Source of the DNA: Aradus depressus
Taxonomy: Eukaryota > Arthropoda > Insecta > Hemiptera > Aradidae
Assembly (NCBI GenBank): GCA_963662175.1
Contig: OY759214.1
Location: 103,192,115-103,256,114, forward strand
DNA length: 64,000 nt
Reading direction: 5' to 3'
Position numbers and translations under genes: made by a program. This document shows positions 43,013 through 53,643 of the stretch, in pieces. Numbering within the stretch: position 1 is the stretch's first letter; every line of letters begins with the position of its first letter. Under the pieces are notes generated by a model. It did not search any database. It saw only the letters and a list, made by a program, of their open reading frames with translations, and had not been told where the DNA came from.

Positions 43013-43725
43013 CCCTAGCCAAGTTAATTTTGATCTATAAAGACAGCCAGCCATGAAGGTATATGTCTGCGGCAAATCCATCCTGTGCTCCTGTTAGGCC
43101 ACTATTTTGCATATCATTTAATATATTTACATAACATACAACTGCTGCATAAAAGATAAATATATATTAACATCAGAATATATCCTGGATGATTCAAAAA
43201 AATATAGTTATCGAGTAACAGTATTCAAGAACTTGTGTATTGCGAGAAAATGGTGCTTCAAAATTTGAAAATAATTACAAATAAAAAAGTTATCAATTGA
43301 TGAATAAACACTGCTTTTGGTTCACTATTTCTATCAAATCCTTTAAGAAAAGTATTACTATAATGAATAAATTAATGCACCAAAAATATTATTTACTCTT
43401 AACCTTATAATGTTTTTTTAAATGATGAAATGATGGGGAGTAGAGAGGGAACTGAACGTGACGAGATATATATAGAGACATTTTCGATCCAGATGCCCTA
43501 ATACGAATCTGTTCAGGAAAACATCTTTCCATAAAAAAAAAAATTCCCCCCTCACCCCTATAAAATTGAATTATATTTATAAATTAACTTTTTTATATTT
43601 TTTCCAGATACAAGACTATCTTTTCAGCTCTTCTTATTATTTGAAAAAACGACGATTTAATATTGAAACAAACAATCCACTAAGCTCTACCTATAATACA
43701 TTTATTCGGAACCCAGGTAATCCAG
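43013..43725. other. AT-rich spacer, nothing recognised
   Basis: No frame, RNA gene or repeat could be supported. Confidence 0.45.
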
Positions 43726-44524
43726 TATGAAGTGTTTGAATGAGAGTGGGAGGTTCGGAGGCACTATCTGGCGGAGTGACAGTCAAATATATAGCCTGTT
43801 CCAATATCGATGCAGAGATGGTGAGAGCTGTTAGATGTGAAGGCTCACAGTATGAAGTGTTTAAATGAGAGCAGGAGGTCCGGAGGCACTATCTGGCGGA
43901 GTGACAGTCAGTTATAGGGCCGGTCCAATACCGACACAGAGATGGTGAGAGCTGTTAGATGTGAATGCTCACAGTATGAAGTGTTTGAATGAGAGCGGGA
44001 GGTCCGGAGGCACTATCTGGCGGAGAGACTGTCACTTATATAGCCTGTTCCAATATCGATGCAGAGATGGTGAGAGCTGTAAAATGTGAAGGCTCACAGT
44101 ATGATGTGTTTGAATGAGAGCGGGAAGTCCGGTGACACTTTTTTGAGGAGTTACAGTCAGTTATAGGGCCGGTCCAATAAGGACACAGTGATGGGGGAAC
44201 TGCTATGTGAAGACACACAGTATGAAGTGTTTGAATGAGAGCGGGAGGTCCGGTGACACTTTCTGGCGGAGTTACAGTCAGTTATAGGGCCGGTCCAATA
44301 AGGACACAGTGATGGGGGGAACTGCTATGTGAAGACACACAGTATGAAATGTTTGAATGAGAGCGGGAGGTCCGGTGACACTTTTTTGAGGAGTTACAGT
44401 CACTTATAGGGCCGGTCCAATAAGGTCACAGTGATGGGGGGAACTGCTATGTGAAGACACACAGTATGAAGTGTTTGAATGAGAGCGGGAGGTCCGGTGA
44501 CACTTTTTTGAGGAGTTACAGTTA
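43726..44524 (+). repeat. ~122-bp tandem repeat, left part
   Basis: AGTATGAAGTGTTTGAATGAGAG recurs at about 43727, 43850, 43974, 44098, 44220, 44341 and 44463, a period of 121-124 bp. Two subtypes exist: GGCACTATCTGGCGGAG in the first copies and GACACTTTTTTGAGGAG in most later ones. The array resumes at 47273 after the R1-clade element. Confidence 0.93.
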
Positions 44525-47272
44525 CTCGCGCACGGACTATGGCGGGTAGAGTTAGGGAGCGCACCGGAATCCAAGTTGTCCAGCACAACATGAATAGGCG
44601 TAAGAGAGTGGCGGATGAGTTGCGAGCACTGGTGTACGATGAGTCCGTCCAGCTCTTGGCTCTACAGGAACCCTATTGTATTGTATAGGCCACAGAGTAA
44701 TAACTGGCGCAAGGAACAACGAACGGCCTATGGCCGCAATCGTTGTGACCGGCCCCCAGGTGGATGTGATGGCGCTCCACCATCTGTCCACCAGCCACAT
44801 TGCTGTGGCCTGTATCAGACACGCCAACGTCGATTGCTATGTAATCAGCGGATATTTCTATTGACCTGCAATTGGGCCACTTGGACCACGTTCTGGATGA
44901 GCTAGCGGGACACCAAGTCATAGTCATGGCGGACGCCAATTCCTGGTCTGCCTCCTGGGGATCGGTTCGGACCGACCGCCGGGGAGACAGACTAATGGAT
45001 TTGATCGCCCACCATGACCTGTGCATAGTCAATGACCAGCATTCTCCGCCCACTTTTCGTGGCCACAATGGAGAATCGCACATCGATGTCACGTTGGTTT
45101 CTGGAGAACTATACAGGGCTGTCTGTGGCTGGGGAGTCCGAGGGATTACGTCTAGTGACCATGAAGTCCTAGACGTGAGTTTCTTTGACGCCCGGCTAAC
45201 GGCAGCCAGGTCTAGGGACCCTCGCTTTGCAACTCGCAAAGCGATACCGGAAGCCTTCGTGGCCGCCGCTGCTGCCTACTCCTGTGACGAGGAATGGTAA
45301 GGTCTCAGGGGTTCCGACCCGGTCGACCAGATTGAGGAGGGCGTTGAAAGGCTCAGTAGTATCCTGCTGAGGGCTGCGGACGAGACCATCCCCAAGAAGG
45401 TCGACCGGTTTAGGAAAGTCCTCTGGTGGAGTGAGGACCTCACCCTCGCCAAGAGGGCCGTTTATCATGCCAGGAGGCGGTACCAGCGGTGCCGAGACCA
45501 ACTCCATCGGGTTATTCGCAGGGAAGAGTACCGGCAACGCAGCGAGGCCTACGGTCGGAGCATCGAAGCCGCCAAAAGAACCAGCTGGAGGAGGTTCGTT
45601 GAGGACGAGTCCAGCAAGAACCCGTGGGGGATTCCCTATCGGGTCGCCACTGGGAGGTTTAAGGCGGTCGCGCCGGGGGCCTCAATCAGGGATGGCATGC
45701 AGTATGCCTTGTCCCTGGAGGAGGCCAACGGGATGTACCTAAGCCAGGCCTTCCCGGAGGACGACCCGGCAGGGGATACACCCACTCAACACAACATCAG
45801 GTGTGCTGCCCATGACTTGCCGAACATGGAGGACGCCCCTGACTGGGACGAACTAGACCTGACCCTGGTGATTGGGAGGCAGAAAAGTGGCGGCGCTCCT
45901 GGGAGCGGTCTCATGGACGCGGCCATAATCAAGAAAGCCTACCCGGTCATTAAGACAGATCTACTCTACTTGTACAATGCCTGCCTAAGGCGAGGCCACT
46001 TCCCTAGTGCTTGGAAACGGGCCATGGTGTGCACGTTTGTCAAGCATGGGGATAGGGACCTTTCCTTGACAGGCAGCTACAGCCCGATCAGCCTTCTGTC
46101 TCTGTTCGGTAAGATACTGGAGGGATTCGTCCTCGACAGCATCCGCTCCCAGGTATACGCCTTCGTATCTCCTAGGCAATATGGCTGCTTGAGGGGCATG
46201 TCAACAGAGGACGCGTTGATAACGCTGAGGTCGGATGTCGAAGGGACCAGAGGCAAATATGCCCTCTGTATCTTCTTTGACATCGCGGCGGCGTTCGACT
46301 GCGCCTGGTGGCCTGCCATCCTTATGCGACTGCGAGCCATGGGACCGCCTAGGGATATATTTGGGCTGATATCCAGCTTCCTTGACGGCCGTTCTGCGAC
46401 TGTAAGCCAGCTGTATGCTAGCACATCGGTGAACATCACCAGAGGATGTCCCCAGGGCTCGGTCCTAGGACCAACACTCTGGAACATACTCTTTGATGGA
46501 CTGCTCCGTGAGCTCGAGGATCGTGAATATAAGGCTATTGCCTATGTTGACGATCTCGCAATCACGGTGCACGCTGATAGCCGGGCAGCTCTGACCCGCG
46601 CAGCCCAAGCCGCTGTCGACGAAGTGTGCTGCGCCAACAAGCTGGCCCTCTCACCAAGCAAGACTACGGCCCTGCTGATGAGAGGGAAAACCGACGCCCG
46701 CCACCCCTTCTCCTTGAGGATCCGGGGGATGCGCGTTGAATTCCCTGGACGGTCACATACCTAGGTGTGAGACTGGGTCCGGGCTTCAGTGCGACTCCCC
46801 ACGCTGTTGCCATCAAGGAAAGGACAAGTGCCACCTTCAATGCTCTGAGCTGCCTAGCTCGCGCAACATGGGGCCTCGACTACTCAGCGTGTAGAACAAT
46901 CTACACGGGGGTATTCGAGGCTGTAGCACGGTACGCTGCTGCAGGGTGGTGGTTTCGCCCCACCAAGCAGCAGAGAACGAGACTGCTACAGGCCGAAAGA
47001 GCCGCCCTCCTGAGAGTCACAAGGGCCTATCGTACTGTCTCCACGGCAGCGCTACAGGTGCTGGCGGGAGCTCCGCCCATAGACTTGGTCTTGGACGGGG
47101 CGGTCGCCTCGTACTACTATAGACGCAATTTGCCCCTGAGAACAGATATAGATGAGTCCTTGCGCCTCGCCCTGGAGGGTGAGCTTCGTGGACAGAACAG
47201 TCCAGAGCGTTGCAGGGACATTGTCCAAGACCGGATAGTGAACAAGTGGCAACAGCGATGGTCGCGCTCCTC
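44525..47272 (+). pseudogene. R1-clade ORF2 (endonuclease and RT) inserted in the 122-bp array
   Basis: Endonuclease: IQVVQHNMNRRKRVADELRA, LALQEPYC, then after a stop and shift VMADANSWSASWGSVRTDRR, HIDVTLVSG and ITSSDHEVLDV. RT: SGGAPGSGLMDAAIIKKAY, SYSPISLLSLFGKILEGFV (YRP has become YSP), QYGCLRGMSTEDAL, CIFFDIAAAFDCAWW (Asp), RGCPQGSVLGPTLWNILFD and AYVDDLAITVHADS (DD retained), then RSHT*, and in another frame YLGVRLGPGFSATPHAVAIKERTSATFNAL and FRPTKQQRTRLLQAERAALLRVTRAYRTVSTAALQVLAGAPPIDL. It ends at NKWQQRWSRSS with no zinc-finger tail, 3' UTR or poly(A). ORF1 is absent. GC content is much higher than in the flanks. Four or more frame breaks make it inactive. Confidence 0.88.
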
Positions 47273-47370
47273 CTGACACTTTTTTGAGGAGTTACAGTCA
47301 GTTATAGGGCCGGTCCAATAAGGACACAGTGATGGGGGGGAACTGCTATGTGAAGACACACAGTTACACA
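47248..47370 (+). repeat. ~122-bp tandem repeat, right part
   Basis: One unit (GTTACAGTCAGTTATAGGGC, AATAAGGACACAGTGATGG, CTGCTATGTGAAGACACAC) directly follows the R1-clade sequence; the unit itself starts near 47273. Confidence 0.85.
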
Positions 47371-47898
47371 GACAAGTTCAAAAGTTGTATTACCTTATTT
47401 AAGAACAGTCACTAATTGATATTTACTAAACATTACCACAAAGATAACGATAGCAGTGAAACATAAAATGTAATGTTTAAAGAGCAATAAGTGTTTTTTA
47501 AGGTAATGCGTACATGTCACTTCTTCTCACATACAGATACCGACGTTAATAATAAAAGAATATGTTATATTCTTAGGTATTATACCTTTTACTGGACCAA
47601 CAGTGCCTACATATTACGTAGATAAACACAGACATTAATCTACAATACCTACATGATACAATAATCTACATAGGGCCCTTTACATTTCTATTTGTATGTA
47701 GCTGAGCTGGACAATATCCAATACTACAAATTGGTACTCGAATATTCAGCTACAGTCAAGTGTACATTTAGGTCATTTTTAGGTTCTCAAGGTTCAGAAT
47801 ACCAAAAATGAAATTGAGTATTATTAGGTAATCGGTATTCGAAAAGTGATAATTCGATTACTTGTAAAATGTCAGTCAAAATAACGAGCAATAGCTTC
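47371..47898. other. AT-rich flank, nothing recognised
   Basis: No coding or repeat signal beyond low complexity. It ends at the 8-bp duplication of the P element. Confidence 0.45.
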
Positions 47899-48489
47899 GT
47901 CAAAACCACGGATGCTATACTAACACGGTAGAGGCCACGAGCTGGCCGTCTGAGAGCGGTGACGTCGCTGGTGCTCACCGGCCACCTCAAAACTCACCGG
48001 TCCTCACTCAAATATTCCAACGACAATATTACAACTCATTCATATCCCGGTTTGCTATAATTCCCCAGATAAATAGGTTGAAAAGTTTTTCAGTTGATTA
48101 ACATCATTTATTTAATTCTACGAATATGTACAATGTTATTTATATTAGGTATTATAAATCATGCAACAGTCGAAGAGAAAATAACAAACTGTCTTTCTTC
48201 ATAATCGCGTTCGGCGTTCTTCTCAGCATTCATTCAAGTAACAAGAATCATCAATATCTATCCCAATCACCATATTCTTATATTGTTATTTACAAAGTTA
48301 TGTATTTTGCATATAAAAGATATATTATTTAGTATATACTCGTACATTTAGCAGATGCATTTTTCATTAAGTAACAATTTTTCTCATTTTCTTAGAATAT
48401 TTACCAGAAATACTTGTAATAAATAAATAAAATAAACTTATTTTTTGAAATATTGTCTATTCCACTAAAGATATATATACATATTGATA

Positions 48490-49027
48490 ACCATTTCCCT
48501 CCCTGTGTGAGTGCAAATCACGTAATTAATAAAATAAATAAAATTGAGATCGAAAAATTATTAAAAATTGAATATTTTTACATCGCGACTTTAATTAAAC
48601 AATGCCTGAATAGCTGAAAGCACTCCCACGGGAAGAACGGTTACAAGTTCCTAACGGTCAGTTGACATCAGTAATTAACAATAATTAATTACTGTTGTCA
48701 ACCAGAAGAAGCATGAGTGGGGGGGAATGAAATGAATCAAACCTATAACTTTAACATATTTATTTTTATGAGAACATATTTACAAAACAACAATTGAATA
48801 TATATAATTTGGCCGTGTGTCTGAAGGACTGAATTATAACTTAATTACGAGGTACCTCGATACGATATCCATGGCGAATGACGGCGTGATCACCCTTTCT
48901 GGACTTCCCGTAGAAATCGTCTATTCACATAGTCCCTGAAGATCTGCGTAGTTTCGAGGGCACACCAGAAGTTACACCCCCACTGACTTTGCACCGTCCA
49001 AAATCAAAGTGTGTCTCTACGACTAAT
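48490..49027. other. Unassigned sequence inside the PLE block
   Basis: Mixed AT-rich sequence with a G-run (GAGTGGGGGGGAATG) near 48718. No protein motif. It may belong to a further insertion between PLE parts. Confidence 0.35.
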
Positions 49028-49556
49028 TCACATATTCAAACTAAACTTTACTTATAGAAAAGATACGTGGTGATCCACCAAGATATGAGCAAAGAAAAAG
49101 TACTTTCACATATTCTAACTGATATTACTTATAGAAAAGATACGTGGTGATCACCCAAGACATGAACGAAGAAAATTAATTTCACATATTCTAACTGATA
49201 TTACTTATAGAAAAGATACGTGGTGATCACCCAAGACATGAACGAAGACAAAGTACTTTCACATATTCAAACTGATATTACTTATAGAAAAGATACGTGG
49301 TGATCACCCAAGACATGAACGAAGACAAAGTACTTTCACATATTCTAACTGATATTACTTATAGAAAAGATACGTGGTGATCACCCAAGACATGAACGAA
49401 GACTGTCAATTTCACATATTCTAACTGATATTACTTATAGAAAAGATACGTGGTGATCACCCAAGACATGAACGAGGACAAAGTACTTTCACATATTCTA
49501 ACTGATATTACTTATAGAAAAGATACGTGGTGATCACCCAAGACATGAACGAGGAC
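49028..49556 (+). repeat. 76-77 bp tandem repeat, about seven copies
   Basis: TTCACATATTCTAACTGATA followed by GATACGTGGTGATCACCCAA recurs at 49105, 49181, 49258, 49335, 49411 and 49488. The unit ends alternate among AAAGTAC, AAATTAA and CTGTCAA. Confidence 0.94.
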
Positions 49557-49960
49557 TGAGTAAAACGGGGAGTGGCTTCCGATATCTCATCGAGGTGTGG
49601 GAACGGATCCCGAGGTCTGATTGGTCGTCGGACTCCGCCCATTTTATTTCCAGCCAATCGCATATTACCAATTAACATCTGCCTCTAGTTGTGTGAAAAC
49701 CTGGAGTAATAAAAAAAACCCTTACTGCTTATTCCTTATACACCGGATGTAGACAATTATCTTGGCTTCCTTTCCATTGTGTCTCTATTATTCTTTATTT
49801 TCGCTCCCAGCGATCGCGATTCTCTCGCAGGCATCATTGGTTCCGAGCATTCTCTTCCAAATGCAATTCTCGTTTATTCAACACCACACAACCCATACTT
49901 TGCTCCTAGCGATCGCGATCCTCTCGTAGACATCGCCAGTTCTGAGCGTTATCTATAGGG
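49557..49960. other. Unassigned sequence with a duplicated GCGATCGCGAT block
   Basis: CTCCCAGCGATCGCGATTCTCTCGCAGGCATC and a diverged copy (CTCCTAGCGATCGCGATCC) lie about 105 bp apart. It also has CAAT-like (AGCCAATCG) and AATAAA-like motifs, as an LTR might. No partner copy was found. Confidence 0.3.
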
Positions 49961-49964
49961 TAGA

Positions 49965-50185
49965 CATGCTACAATATATAACTACCGGTTTCGGCTTTAT
50001 ACCATCGTCAGGTCTAGTTATTAACTAAGTCAGTTTGCAGAGAGCGACCCTTCAAATACATCTCAGGTCAAAGGGTGCTATTAAAACTTGGGAGTCCCCC
50101 GGCTGTACCGTTAGCTATCTCATGAAATATTTCCTAACTAGTTCTAAATTTACATAAAACAATATCACTAGACTAATAAGTGGAA
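49965..50185 (+). repeat. PLE terminal-repeat copy (plus orientation)
   Basis: ATAACTACCGGTTTCGGCTT and the following ~200 bp match 53165-53305 directly and 53325-53545 in reverse complement. On the minus strand the end of this block carries CTGACGA and GAAA boxes around a short GGT/GCC stem. Confidence 0.88.
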
Positions 50186-50507
50186 AAATAATAAATAAAT
50201 AAGTTCAAATACAGGTAAATAATAAAAAATAGAAATACAATTAATAATAATATTAAGATTTAGATAACTTGAAACATATATGTGGAACCAAATATTAGTA
50301 ACAGATAATACAAACATATATGTGGAAACAGAACTGGTTCAGGGTGTTAACAAAGGGGAATAGTTGAAATAAATTTGGTCATTCATACAAATGTTCCTTT
50401 TGGTAGCTTTATTTATTTCTAATTGCTCTAAGCTATTAAGTAGCCTGCTTTTTGAGCAATAGTTGAGATATTTGATGCCTGTAGATGGGTCGAAAGTGTG
50501 GCTATTG

Positions 50508-52781
50508 TCAATTATGTGGGTCGCGAATGTAGAACGCTTTTCCTCGGTTCTTTATTTCGGCCTTGTGTTCTTTAATTATTTCCTTAAAACGACGTCCTGT
50601 CTGTCCAATGTATACTTGACTGCACGTCGCACACTCTAGACTATAAACTCCGCTTCTATTTTCAATATCTGTTCTGTCCCTACCTCTCTCTAGGCACTGG
50701 CTTATGGGATTGATAGTTTTAAACCCGATATTGAAACCTTCTTTTTTCAACTCTTTACCTATTTTTTCAGAAATTTTTCCGTGGTAAGTTAAGCTGACCC
50801 ATTTATTATAAACTTTATTTTGTGTTTCTAATTTGATCAGTTTGTTCCTAAAATTATGATTTTTGACCTTATTTTCAATTTTATTTATTGTTTTTTGTGG
50901 GTAGCTATTGTTTTTGGCTATTTCCTTAATAATCTTAAGTTCTTTATCTTTTGATTGTTGTGTCATTGGAATTGAGTAGGCTCTGTGGAACATCGAATAA
51001 AAGGCCGCGTATTTGAAACTGGAAGGACAGTTAGAAGATGGGTGTATTACCGTGTCTGTTGTAGTCGGTTTTCTGTGAATGCTAAATTCGAATTTCTTGT
51101 TATTAATTTTGATCTCCAAGTCCAGAAAATTTATGGTTTGACCTCCTATTTCCAACGTGAATTTTATTTTGTTGTGAACTTTGTTGACATAGTCAAAAAA
51201 TAAGTTAATTTGTCTTTCTGTTCTGTTAAAAAGTATCAAAATATCGTCCACGTACTGCTTCCAAAACATGATATTACTGATAAATGGCGACTTGTCTAGA
51301 ATTTCCCTCTCAATTCTATCCATGAATATATCAGCTAACAGGGGGGACAGGCTGGACCCCATCGCTAGCCCCTCTTTCTGTTTATATAATTCACTATTGA
51401 AGATGAAATAATTTTGTTCTACGCACGGTTCTAAAAGGTTGCAAAGTTCTATTTTTTCAAAAATGGACCTATTTGAATTGTTTATTAGGCCCCTAACTAA
51501 TTCTAGACATTCGGTTACGGGGACATTGGTAAAGAGGTTAGAGACGTCTAATGATATTAACTTGGCTCCGTGAGGTACCTTTACATCTCTAATCTTATTG
51601 ACGAGGTCTAATGAGTTGATAACGGTGAAAGGTGGCGAAAAATTGATAAAATGCCTTAATTTTCTATTTACGAATTTCGATAATTTATATGTAGGGGAAT
51701 TTATGTAAGATACCACCGGTCAAATGGGGGCATCATTTTTGTGAATTTTGGGCAGACCAGATAATTTGGGGGGTGAAGGGTTCATTACTATTAGGTTCCG
51801 TTTCCACATACCTTTCGTGATTATCGTGGCTTCTGACACAGCTGCTCGAACTTGTTTTTGGAAAAGAGGTGTTGGGTCTTTTCTTATTTTCGAAAAACCA
51901 TTCTCTTGTAGGAAACTGTCCACTTTATTGATGTAATCCACACGTTTAATTAGAACCGTCGTATTTCCTTTGTCCGCTTTCACCGTTAAGATGTCATTCT
52001 CTTTGAGTTTTTCACTAAGTTTCTTCAAGAGTTTCTGTTCCGTTCCATTCCTCTCCTCTCTGTCGCGGAAATTTTTTATTTTTCTCGCGCACAGTGACTT
52101 GGCTTCCATCTTGTTACCCTCACTGAGTATGGCATCCGCCTCGGCGGCCGAACATTCCAATTCTTTCTTGTTCGTTCTTCTCTTTAAACAATGTTTCAAA
52201 CCTTTTTCTAGTAAGGTGTTTTCTTGTTTTGAAAGAACCATGCTGGTTAGATTCTCAATTCTCTTGTAGAATTTGAAGGTATCTTTCCCTGCTGGTTCTT
52301 CGCTTCTGTTTTCTTCTCGTTCTTTCATCTCTATTAACTTCTGTAGTTTTTTCTTCTGAACTTCAGTTTTCTCCTGACCAGTGTCCCATACCTTACATCT
52401 GATGTTGTCTTCAATCAGGTCCCACTCTATGTTAGTGTACTGTGAACAAAGCACCTGTCTTAAATAGTAGAGAGCTGAACCTAACTCATCTCTCGCCTTG
52501 TACCATCTTCTTACTTCACTCCTCAGCCAGTGTCTTTCCGCCATCCTTATAGCCTCTTCAGCTCGGGGGTTTCCATTTTTCTTACTGATAAAGATGTATT
52601 TTGGTAACACTTTATTCTTGATGCACTGTTGATTGAACCAAATGTTCCTATTCGCCTTTGCAAACTTAACACTTAATTTACTAAACTTTACCGCGTTAAC
52701 AGCCCGACTCGCACTATTAACAACTTCTAAGTTGAGGAACGCGGACATATTGTGGAAACTTGTAATAAATAAATAAAACAA
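50508..52781 (-). pseudogene. PLE polyprotein: reverse transcriptase and GIY-YIG endonuclease, broken by one TGA
   Basis: Two open stretches (51720-52781 upstream, 50508-51716 downstream on the minus strand) lie in one frame with a single TGA between them at 51717-51722. The upstream part has an N-terminal region and ends with LPKIHKNDAPI; the downstream part begins PVVSYINSPTYKLSK. In PLEs the joining residue is normally Arg, so CGA-to-TGA is the likely change. RT blocks: LISLDVSNLFTNVP (catalytic Asp), EGLAMGSSLSPLLADIFM, FWKQYVDDILILF (DD, about 51243-51254), TINFLDLEI and FSIHRKPTTTDTVIHPSSNCP. GIY-YIG: GVYSLECATCSQVYIGQTGRRFKEIIKEH (about 50560-50650), the nuclease family typical of PLEs. 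The rest of the frame is undamaged over about 750 codons. Confidence 0.92.
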
Positions 52782-53160
52782 ACTTATTTTTTGAAATATT
52801 GTCTATTCCACTAAAGATATAAATTATGGTTATGAACCAACGGTGTGGGTTTTTAAAAAACTTTATTTCACAAGACTCACAAGAACTTATATACGCTAAG
52901 TATGGAGAAGAGGAGATACTCACACCGGAGCCAGGGATGGACTGAGGAGCTCTAGAGGCAGGGCTACAGAAGAAAGATAAGAAGACAACAGTGGTCTTTA
53001 AGAATAGTATAAGAATGGAGTTGGTTGTGAGAAGGGAAGAATAATAGGAGATAATGAAGTAAGATAGCGGTAGTTTGAGGAAGGATAAGAAAGGAGATAG
53101 TAAGGAAAAGACAAAGCCGGGATTATGATTAGGGTGGCAAAAATAGGTACTATAACTTAT
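52782..53160. other. Probable 5' untranslated part of the PLE
   Basis: Plus-strand A/G-rich sequence (GAAGAAAGATAAGAAGACAAC) with no frame. It lies between the PLE start codon and the inverted terminal repeats. Confidence 0.4.
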
Positions 53161-53164
53161 ATAT

Positions 53165-53545
53165 ACATATATAACTACCGGTTTCGGCTTTATACCATCG
53201 TCAGGTCTAGTTATTAACTAAGTCAGTTTGCAGAGAGCGACCCTTCAAATACATCTCAGGTCAAAGGGTGCTATTAAAACTTGGGAGTCCCCCGGCTATA
53301 CCGTTAGCTATCTATTTGTTATTTTTCCACGTATTAGTCTAGTGATATTGTTTTATGTAAATTTAGAACTAGGTTTTGTTAGGAAATATTTCATGAGATA
53401 GCTAACGGTACAGCCGGGGGACTCCCAAGTTTTAATAGCACCCTTTGACCTGAGATGTATTTGAAGGGTCGCTCTCTGCAAACTGACTTAGTTAATAACT
53501 AGACCTGACGATGGTATAAAGCCGAAACCGGTAGTTATATATGTA
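53165..53545. repeat. Inverted pair of PLE terminal repeats (large palindrome)
   Basis: 53165-53305 and 53405-53545 are inverted copies, about 140 bp each, around a ~100-bp centre that belongs to the longer right arm. Each arm ends in ACTACCGGTTTCGGC (left) or its complement (right). Confidence 0.93.
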
Positions 53546-53643
53546 TATATATCTTTAGTGGAATAGACAATATTTCAAAAAATAACTTTGTTTTATTTAT
53601 TTATTACAAGTTTCCACAATATGTCCGCGTTCCTCAACTTAGA

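Larger units (their letters stand above)
48419..53643 (-). mobile_element. Penelope-like element (PLE) with rearranged terminal repeats
   Basis: AGAAATACTTGTA at 48406-48418 and 53644-53656 flanks the block as a 13-bp duplication. Inside are a minus-strand RT/GIY-YIG polyprotein, a plus-oriented terminal-repeat copy at about 49965-50185, and an inverted pair of the same sequence at 53165-53545. The segment AAACTTATTTTTTGAAATAT with its neighbours occurs at about 48413-48475, at 52757-52820 and inverted at 53545-53620. Direct and inverted terminal repeats of this kind are known for Penelope elements. Confidence 0.82.
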
